Positions 56,901-64,000 of a stretch of 64,000 nucleotides of DNA are shown here, one piece after another. How positions within the stretch are numbered: position 1 is the first letter of the stretch; each line of letters opens with the position of its first letter. This stretch comes from Syngnathus acus (Eukaryota > Chordata > Actinopteri > Syngnathiformes > Syngnathidae). Location: positions 6,674,039 through 6,738,038 of the forward strand of contig NC_051097.1 in the NCBI RefSeq assembly GCF_901709675.1, written 5' to 3'. Made by a program: the position numbers and the translations under genes. The notes beneath the pieces were generated by a model. That model was not told the DNA's origin, searched no databases, and was given only the letters and a program-made list of their open reading frames with translations.

Positions 56901-59900
56901 AGTGTAAATAATCACATTTTATGATGTTCATATTGAACCCCCACCAGTGTAATCCCACTGTGTAATTTCTAAAATACATACATCAAGAAAGCAAACGACT
57001 TTTATTGCTCGTCCTCGCACTTAAGTCCACCGCTATAAGACATTGGTTGTGTTTTCACTCTCCTCTCACGCTAGCTTCATACCAAGACAGAAGGGAAGCT
57101 AATTGGCCATTATGTCAAAGGTCTTTGTCTGAGCTTTCAGCACTTGCGATAAGAACAGCTAAGTGGTGCTTATATAAATACACAAGCTTATCATTCACTT
57201 GTGTGGATCTTTTTCATGGACACACTTCTGGCTGTAAAATGCATCATTATCAAAGATTTGCCTCGGAATGAGCCGATAGATAGACGGAGAGCTTATCGCC
57301 TTGGGCTTCAACTGTACAGATGCTTACTGCACTATCATATTAGCAAAGCAGGAATGACAGAATGTGAAGAATTTAGCACAGTATGTAGTGTGCCATATGT
57401 TGGACAGACACAGTAAACAACAAACATATTTGGAACCTATCTGTACTCGGTAGCAAACACGGATGCCGGACCGTGATCGCCATTAGCTGATTTTAGTTTT
57501 ACTATTACTTTCTTCCTGTGTTTCTTTTTTGGATGCAGTTTATTTTCATCTGGCTGTTCTTCCTTTGTGGATGTTGGTGTAGAGATTTTAATGACAAAGG
57601 GAAGGAGGGCGCTGTGGTCTTGATGGATATCAGGAACTTGGTAGCTGCAAAAAAAAAAAAATCTTGTCATGTGGGGCCGCCCAAAATCTAGTACAATCAT
57701 TCAGTTGTTCACAAATTGTGTTTTTTTATTTAAAAAAAACAAAACAAAATCTGAATATTATTCCTGAATGAATAAAATTATAGAGAGCCGTTGAATGCTG
57801 CAAAAACACAATAAACTCTTCGTATCATGACCGTATTTTAATATTTTACATTTTATTTTTATCGGTCGTCAGCCAATTGCAGTGGCTAATAAATCATTTT
57901 TTTTCCTTTTTAATATCACCCACGCTCATTTGTAGTATTCCTAAAAGACAAGATCTTCAAATAACATCCAACATTCTTATTAAAGCAAATTCCCCAATTA
58001 ATTATCTTCTTGATGGATTCTTAGTCTTATTTCTTCCTTCTCCCATTATCGACTAATGCGAGGCCATTTTGCCCGTGCGCCAAAACCTTTCAATAAAAGC
58101 TTGTACAAATTCCATCTCAGGAGACCAAATAAATGAACAAATGTGTACCTGACATCACCCAAGGTGAGCTCCACCTCAGTGCTATGCAATAAAGCTCCAA
58201 CACAGATTGCAATCTGCTCTCAAAACAATTTACAGGGGGAAATAAATGGCCACATCATGTGGCGAGTCATTTTCATTTTTCTTCTTTAACAACTGTCTAA
58301 TCTTTGTTTGCTCTCTTTCCTCCTTTATCTCGCTGCTAGGAATCCCCGCAGGACAGTGCCATCACTCGGGACATTAACAGAACGTTCCCGGCTCATGACT
58401 ACTTCAAAGACACTGGAGGAGATGGGCAAGACTCCCTGTATAAAATCTGCAAGGTATTTCAAACACTCCTTTTATTATGTTATTATTATGACAACCCCAA
58501 AAAATCCTTTTGAGTCTCGCGCCCCTGACTAATAGAGCATGCAAAAAGATTACTGTCACATGAGAGAGTTGTTAGCCAAATTATCCAGTTGTTCCCATTT
58601 TATTCGTGTCTTTGAATCAATTATAGGAAAAAAGTTTTAAAACGGTTTTATCTCAATACTGAGTGATGATAAGAGAGATAAAACCCCCTTCTAATTTCAG
58701 GCCACTCATTTTGGTGAATCAGCAACAATTTGAGGATTTTTTTTTTTTTTAAATCATTTTGAATGAGCCAGCAAAAAAAAAAAAACATCCAAAAAAAGAT
58801 AACACGCGCATAACAAAAACAAAAAACTTTTTTTGGTGTGGATGCACATGTCTTCACGGCCTCATGATCACAAACAATGATGGTCTGTGTGCCCCCCCCC
58901 TCGAAGGGCTTCCAAATAACCGAGATTACATTTCCTCAGAACACCATATCGAATCAACATTTAAAGCACATGCTCCGCTTTTGACCATCAAATGAGCTTT
59001 TTTTTCTCTTTTTTTGCGCTTATTATCGAAACGCTCATTTCAAAGCCGGCGGCTGCAGTTGCTTTTGCTCTCTGATTTTTCCTTTCATTCATTATGGATG
59101 TCGAACTGCAGCGAGTGCATCCATCTCCACGCAGTTAACCACCTCCTCAGGTGTGTTTGAATAATTCAGTCCTCCCCCCCTCCCCTCCCTCTTTTTGCTC
59201 TGCTCGTGGATTGATCCGCGCTTTGTCACTTCCACTTGACGCATTACTCGCATTTGTAGCTCAGTGGGCCACCTCAACCGTTTGGAACTTTCTACTCGGC
59301 AACATCTGCACCATAAACCATCCCCGCCCGGTTTCATTTTCTCCATCACACTGACACATGTTTAGTCGCCACGCGTTTCTAAATGAAGAACTCCATCTGC
59401 TCGGATTGCGGTATTTAAACAAGCTTTATCTGAGTGATACGATGTAAACAGCTGGCTTTTCTGTAGATGTTTATTCATTTCTTCCTCTGTTTTATTTACT
59501 GCCTTATGGATCTACAGCAGTGGGTGAAATTTTGAGATGCTTTAAAACTCCAGTTAGGAATTTAATGAACATTTTCAGGAAAAAAATACGACAGACGCAC
59601 AAAATGTCATTTGAAACACCTCCATGGAAGGATTTAGTTTGCTAAATGTCATTTGGAACACCTCTATGGAAGGTTTGCTTTTATTGCTTTTGTGACTTTT
59701 TGTTTTTTTTGGGTCGTCTTACTCTCCAAAGAGGGTTGGTTCACAGCTATTAATTTAGTTTGACACATATGAGTCAAGAAAGTGTGAAAATCAAAATAAA
59801 ATGTGTGATGCACGTCTGCAATTTGACTCAATCACAGGTAGAAGTTTTCGTGAGACATTTAATTTTTGTTTGACACCACTTTTTTTTTTCAGACCGATAT

Positions 59901-62900
59901 CAGCACGAGTACTCAATCCTTGTGTAGTTACCGATACCAAGTACCGATACGACTGTGATACATAAAATGTCTGGGGAAAAAAAAAGCCGGACTTGATGGT
60001 TTCCAAACAAGAATGGAATTTGCCAAGCTGATTTGGGGTGTGGGTACATGCTGGACTCGTCTTGCACTCATCCAAGAGGGTGGATGAACTATTAGTCAGC
60101 ACAATCACAAGACCAGCATACGTTTTTTTTTTAAATTGATAATCTCTTTTTTCAGCCTTTGCATGAACTGTATTGACGTTGGTTTTGTACATGTGTGTTT
60201 TGTCCTCCCCCCAGGCTTACTCTGTGTATGATGAAGAGATTGGCTACTGCCAGGGACAATCCTTCTTGGCCGCTGTGCTCCTCTTGCACGTGAGTTTTCA
60301 TATCAGTCCAGCAAAAACACGTTTTTTCCATCAGACAAACCAAAGTGAAGAGGGGTTCTGTTCTTTAGGTGTGTTTTTTAACGCGCCTTAAATCCTCTTA
60401 TCAGCTGGCTTCCAGTAAAATAAAAAAAAGTACAACAACTTCAAGCTCAGGGAACAAGTGTTTAGTGTTCTCCTTTGGCATCAGTCTCCGATATCGACTC
60501 CCGTGATATTTTGGCGTCACGTAATAACTTCTCGGAAGGTTTACTGGAGGGTGCTACTGTATGTGCAGTGCAGTCATTTGATGGGTCAATAAGTTGACGC
60601 AAACATTAGTCACGTGCAAAATCAATGACATCTTATATATCAGATCTCAATATGTCATCCAAATTTCGAGCCACATTTGTTATCTTTAAAGTTAGTTTGA
60701 CCCCATTTTATGTTTGCAAATGAATTATTATTTTTGCTTTATATTTAATAAAATACAAGCGTCTGGAATTTTTCTTGTTAAATTTATAGTGGATATCCAA
60801 TGTTGACATTCAACTGATGAAATAAAAAAAAATCAAATGTGGAAAGAAATTAGACCACATTACATAATTTGTTATTTTTTAATTTGATTTATAAGGTGTA
60901 CAATTAAATTGAAAAACAAACATCTGAAGTATGTTTTGTTTTAATGGCAGAATTAGTTTTTAGGGGATGGGGGAGTCTATCAGCATTGCCATCTTGACTC
61001 GGAGGAAATATTTTGCCACTTTTCCTGACAAATATGCCAAAAGGAGGGTCAACAATGTTATTAGCTTTAGGGTGTTTCCACTTGTGCAAACAGCTTATTG
61101 TGTTTTTTTTTTTTTTTCCTTCAGCCTCTCAAACTTTTGACTCTTTTCCATTGAATGTTACATAATCAAGCCCATATTGAGATTTCCACTGTTGCATTAG
61201 AAATAGAACCACTACAATTTGCTACATCTGATTGAAATTGATTTTATTCTAACAAGAAGAAATAATCACGTTGATGATTACATGGCATTATTGGTAAAAG
61301 GTAAAAATATTAATAACTAAATCATAGATATACATTATTTCATGAGTTAAATTGCAAATTCATGCTTTTTCCGTTACTCCTTTAAAAAAACCTCACCAAG
61401 TGCCTTCAATTATGGAGATTTACTGAACAGTGCAAAAAAAAAAACTTGCAACGCCAGAATGAAAATATTGTCTTGGCCAACAGTGCCACCCAGCGGTTAA
61501 ATCACATCACTGCACACTTGCAAATTGCATGAAGATGAGAAATATTGCACTCACATTTTTTAAGTTTGTGTTGAGGATGTGTAGATAAAAGTTTTGACTA
61601 TGTTGCTCAGATGCCCGAGGAGCAAGCCTTCAGTGTGCTCGTCAAGATCATGTTTGACTACGGACTCAGGGACCTTTTCAAGCAAAATTTTGAAGATCTG
61701 CATTGCAAGTTCTTCCAGCTTGAGCGACTCATGCAGGTTTTATATACTTTATACATATATACTTTATATACTTTGTGTGCTCGTACTTGTGTTCACTTGC
61801 CGGCTCTTTGTCTTTATAAGGAATATATTCCCGATTTGTACAACCATTTCCTGAACGTGGGTCTGGAGGCTCACATGTACGCCTCCCAATGGTTCCTCAC
61901 CCTCTTTACAGCCAAGTTCCCTCTCTACATGGTCTTCCATATCATTGACCTGCTTCTGTGTGAGGTAAGCACACATGCACGGATGGGTCAGGGTTCGTTG
62001 GCAATCTTAGAAGATATTTATTTTTTAGATTGAAAGTCTAAAAAGTTTTGAATTTGCAGAACATTGCGTTCTTAGTATTAATTTTAACAATTTCTTTAAT
62101 GTAACATACAACATAAAAATACTAATGCCTATAGATTTATTATGAATAATAGTATTTAATTTAAAATTAGAAGAAACAAAAATATCAATAGGGTAGGTGG
62201 AAATTATTTTTTGGAGCTGTCATTTCATATTTCATTTGATGGCATCGGTGTAGTTAACCCAGTTATTGTCATCCTCAGGGCATCAGTGTGATCTTCAATG
62301 TTGCTCTCGCACTTCTCAAGGTAACATTTATAGCTTATTTGTATTTCACTGATTTATTTACTATGTCCATTTCGAACAAACAATTTATTCCCAAAATGCG
62401 ACATATATAGTAAATATACTCCAGAGTGACTAATGATTCATTTTCGACTAGTACAACTTATACTCATAAATACAGTTACACTTCTGGTCTTCCTTGGAAA
62501 TGGAAAATCTCACCCATTTCTTCTTTTTCCTCAGACATCAAAAGATGATCTGATCCAAACAGACTTTGAGGGCGCCCTCAAATTTTTCCGTGTACCAGTT
62601 CCTAAAAGGTATCGCTCGGAGGAAAATGCCAAGAAACTGATGGAGCTGGCTTGCAGCATGAAGGTGAGTGTCACACCCTTAGTATGTGACCTTTAACCCA
62701 CACGAAATGGAAGAATGGCAAGACACAGCTCGGCAGAGGTTAAACTGTTCATATTTCCCAAAATCTTAAAACAACAACAACAAACAGCTCAACAAATCCA
62801 ATTTTTGTTTGAGTCCCCAATCTCACCAGCAGGGGTCACTGTTGAGCTTTCATACGTAATTAACCACAAGCAACACACAAAGCCATGTTTGAACAGATTT

Positions 62901-63475
62901 TGGACCATCTGGCCCAGTTTGTGACGTTCAAGGTAACTTTGGCCGCCATCCATCCGTCAAGGAGCCTCCTCGCTTTAATAAGATTTCCTGATGATTTACA
63001 CCATGCATATTGACAAATCCTTAAGAGTGTAGCTTACAAGTAATTCATATATAAAACTGATCAGGTGACGTCGAGGTGAGTTGTTGTGACTGCGGAGATT
63101 TTAACCGACCCTGATTAGACCACAACTCCTCTCTAGCTTGTCAGATGCTCAAATTGTCCCTCGTATTTAGATTGCTTCATCTTTTAATGTTCTAACTTGA
63201 GACATGAATCACTCTGTTTTAAAAACAAATTGTCTATTAGTCCAAATCCTAATTTTGAAACTATACATGTAATTAAGTGTCAACTCCGTGCAGTGACAAC
63301 AGCTAAATTAAAAATATGAGCAATATTACATGTGATAAATTAAATGGACAAAAAAAACAAAAGTCTTGCTGTCATACTTCAGATCAGTCAGAAGAAGCTG
63401 AAGAAGTTTGAGAAGGAGTACCACACCATTAGGGAGCAGCAGGAGCAACAAGAAGCTCCCATTGAGCGATATGAG
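38841..63475 (+). CDS. rabgap1: Rab GTPase-activating protein RABGAP1 (3' end beyond window)
   Basis: Nineteen coding exons: 38841-38993, 41427-41670, 42372-42585, 42661-42835, 44353-44513, 44820-44930, 45569-45635, 45705-45807, 45894-46063, 46179-46347, 46973-47066, 47190-47340, 58340-58453, 60215-60289, 61611-61736, 61821-61964, 62279-62320, 62535-62663, 63383-63475. They give 845 in-phase codons with no stop, so the C-terminal coiled coil (human protein about 1,069 aa) lies past the window. The start [20 protein letters not shown] equals the human N-terminus almost exactly. Order: PTB domain (about 150-300), the middle domain with [11 protein letters not shown], and the TBC domain from about residue 565. 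TBC has catalytic fingers IxxDxxR (Arg618) and YCQG (653-656). It accelerates GTP hydrolysis by Rab proteins such as Rab6. gpr21 is nested in the 11-kb intron. Confidence 0.95.
38994..41426 (+). other. rabgap1 intron with a candidate microexon
   Basis: A 2.4-kb intron after the first coding exon. Apart from the 30-nt candidate exon at 40,623-40,652, CTCF-like motifs at 39,317-39,331 and 40,251-40,265, and C/T-rich tracts near 40,740-40,780, I see nothing gene-like. Confidence 0.5.
40623..40652 (+). other. rabgap1: Candidate 30-nt in-frame cassette microexon of rabgap1
   Basis: CATACAG|GTGATTTC opens and TTTAAG|GTCAGT closes a 30-nt segment encoding [10 protein letters not shown] in phase 0. 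It lies between two rabgap1 exons that also meet in phase 0. Skipping or inclusion would keep the frame. I recall no such segment in the human protein, so it is an inference from splice-site quality and phase. Confidence 0.35.
41908..41947. repeat. (AATC)n microsatellite
   Basis: About ten tetranucleotide units in a rabgap1 intron. Confidence 0.9.
42985..43080 (+). mobile_element. SINE-like fragment with GAAT tail
   Basis: Carries the 3' part of the family seen at 7,771-8,062: TACCCCGCCTACCGCTCGAA and GAGATAGGCTCCAGCACAGC, followed by a short AATG repeat. It lies in a rabgap1 intron. Confidence 0.6.
47341..51040 (+). other. First part of the 11-kb rabgap1 intron
   Basis: No supported exon. 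It holds a short (ATA)n tract near 47,440-47,470, several homopolymer A or T runs, and C-rich stretches near 47,740-47,950. Upstream regulatory sequence for gpr21 may lie in the right half. Confidence 0.5.
51041..51772 (+). other. gpr21: gpr21 5' flank/leader
   Basis: A purine-rich stretch with GGA repeats near 51,130-51,165 precedes the GPCR gene. An open frame from the ATG at 51,414 to the stop ending at 51,701 lies just before the gpr21 start and could act as an upstream ORF if transcribed. The protein it would encode is not recognisable. Confidence 0.35.
51773..52987 (+). CDS. gpr21: Orphan class A GPCR GPR21
   Basis: A single-exon gene of 404 residues. I chose the ATG at 51,773 because MNSYLD aligns with the human MNSTLD start. 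An ATG one codon upstream and another at 51,692 also exist in frame. Seven membrane segments are visible. Conserved features include [16 protein letters not shown] (TM1/loop), [13 protein letters not shown] (TM2), VDRY at 133-136, GKPGYHGDV in the second outer loop, ISSV-like TM6 with [15 protein letters not shown], and [11 protein letters not shown] replacing NPxxY in TM7. N-glycosylation sites are at Asn9 and Asn17. The third inner loop is about 35 residues longer than in human and rich in Gln and His. The protein ends CHV, like human CHI. GPR21 is a constitutively active orphan receptor that in mammals also sits inside a RABGAP1 intron, as here. Confidence 0.94.
   Translation: MNSYLDPLNQSSADPSNYSAPFCLLEISYSKIITTCLLEVSIILLLTVLIISGNLVVIFVFHCAPLLSQHTTSAFIQTMAYADLLVGVSCLFPSLSLLHHLQGLDPKLTCQVFGYLVSVLKSVSMASLACVSVDRYIAITQPLTYAAMVTPCRVRCCIVLIWLYSALIFLPSFLGWGKPGYHGDVVEWCAVEWKTQPAFTTLIVVLLYAPAALTVCFTYVNIFKICRQHTREISERHARYRPQPNQDPGLISGSLDKDNGELEQKQSPGLFKPQKHQHHYQQPTYPDKRYAMVLFRITSVFYILWLPYIIYFLLESGGIYHHSAASFLTTWLAISNSFCNCLIYSLSNSAFRKGLKRLCSYCLQRGGRGFSVRKPKKAFIGSVEQGCAGTAYGSGHGIGTTCHV
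52988..55546 (+). other. gpr21: gpr21 3'UTR with poly(A) signals
   Basis: About 2.5 kb of AT-rich sequence with AATAAA at 55,041-55,046 and 55,541-55,546, either of which may end the gpr21 transcript. No further coding sequence is apparent. Confidence 0.5.
55547..57436. other. Intronic sequence between gpr21 and the antisense ORF
   Basis: Contains the MITE at 56,269-56,470. Otherwise no exon or repeat was identified in this part of the rabgap1 intron. Confidence 0.5.
56269..56470. mobile_element. MITE-like inverted-repeat element
   Basis: Terminal inverted repeats read TGGGAAAATGAAGCTTCA at both ends, followed inward by TTTGCTTCATGAA-type sequence and its complement. The centre has diverged (CCAGATGGCAC, CACCTAGTGG). 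It is the same family as 15,632-15,778 and better preserved at its ends. It is about 200 bp and non-coding. Confidence 0.75.
57437..58213 (-). CDS. Unidentified two-exon coding segment, antisense in rabgap1 intron
   Basis: On the minus strand, 58213-58149 (65 nt) and 57644-57437 (208 nt) join in phase. The first ends at a donor TCAG|GTACAC. The second begins after a run of T and CAG, and ends at TAG. The joined frame gives 90 residues, including [18 protein letters not shown], then an acidic Lys-rich stretch (KKKHRKK). The upstream exon has no Met, so more exons would be needed at higher coordinates and none was recognised. I do not recognise the protein. It may be the 3' end of a nested gene, a decayed gene or chance. 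Codon pattern and matching phases are the only support. Confidence 0.3.
58454..60214 (+). other. rabgap1 intron, no gene seen
   Basis: AT-rich intron with homopolymer A/T runs and a short C-rich run near 58,893. Open frames on both strands look random. Confidence 0.5.
60290..61610 (+). other. rabgap1 intron, no gene seen
   Basis: A 1.3-kb AT-rich intron. I found no repeat with recognisable ends and no additional exon. Confidence 0.5.
62664..63382 (+). other. rabgap1 intron, no gene seen
   Basis: Contains a short ACAACAACAAC run near 62,770 and nothing else recognisable. Confidence 0.45.
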
Positions 63476-64000
63476 GTTGGTCAAAAAAAATTTTGGATTA
63501 CTTTTCTCATTTGTATATTTTAATATTGAGCTGTTTCTGTGCATGTTTTTATTCAAACAGGGTTAGAAATTAGATACTTGCATCCCACACACGGTTAAAA
63601 TACAGTACTTGAATGTCAAAGTTGTGTTTCGATGAGGAAATAATTCACATTTATTATCTGTGGCTGCTGGTTGATACTTTCATCTTTAAACCGCCACCAT
63701 TTGTGATTAAGGTGCTACTAAAAGTAAGCGGGAGTGCATCATTACAGGCCATAGATTATTTCTACGGTATCAGCTGGAGTCAGCTTAAAACATTAATTGT
63801 ACTTTTTCTACCATAAATTATTTTGGCGCATTGGTTATTCTTTTTTTCTTTCCAGTCGCGCTCTATTTTTGCCCTGTTAAACATTACTCAACTTCTCACC
63901 TCAGTTTCTAAGCTGAGCGTAAAATCTTGTTTTCTCTGCCCCCTTAATGTTATTCTGGACATTTGCAGCTTTCATTTCCTGTGTCCCGCCTGCACGTAGC
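63476..64000 (+). other. Start of a rabgap1 intron at window end
   Basis: The next expected exon would encode the beginning of the C-terminal coiled coil. I could not find it here, so the gene continues past the window. Confidence 0.5.

Overview
This is a gene-dense vertebrate locus. The protein families, AT-rich introns with GT-AG junctions, short intergenic gaps and small interspersed repeats fit a teleost fish, probably percomorph-like in compactness. I could not determine the species. All gene models below were assembled by eye from splice sites, reading-frame phase and family similarity. Every multi-exon model closes with a consistent phase, but none was checked against transcripts.

Left block (1-23,000) corresponds to human 9p24.1. 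It holds cd274/PD-L1-like (minus, 2,694-5,806), plgrkt (plus, 6,969-10,839), a relaxin-family gene (plus, 11,604-12,754) and jak2 (minus, 13,667-21,206, probable non-coding first exon near 22,740-22,960). Order and relative orientation equal the human JAK2-relaxin-PLGRKT-CD274 cluster read in reverse. Dispersed repeats fill 1-1,090 and plgrkt intron 1.

Middle (22,700-27,480): jak2 and rc3h2 point away from each other around a short region with a CTCF-like motif and a CpG-rich probable first exon of rc3h2. The long leader intron of rc3h2 carries microsatellites and a decayed Tc1-like transposon.

Right block (27,482-64,000) corresponds to human 9q33. rc3h2 (roquin-2, 19 coding exons, complete, 1,110 aa) has two C/D-box snoRNA-like sequences in its introns and a roquin-type decay hairpin in its own 3'UTR. 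About 110 bp after its last poly(A) signal lies the NRF1-type promoter of rabgap1 (19 coding exons visible, truncated by the window end). The intronless GPCR gene gpr21 sits in the 11-kb rabgap1 intron on the same strand. A possible unidentified antisense two-exon coding segment lies in the same intron.

No CRISPR arrays, tRNAs, rRNAs or intact transposase genes were seen. The most interesting items are the paired snoRNAs, the putative roquin autoregulatory hairpin, the plgrkt protein that ends in Arg rather than Lys, the conserved cytokine/immune cluster, a candidate 30-nt rabgap1 microexon and a MITE abutting a jak2 kinase exon.
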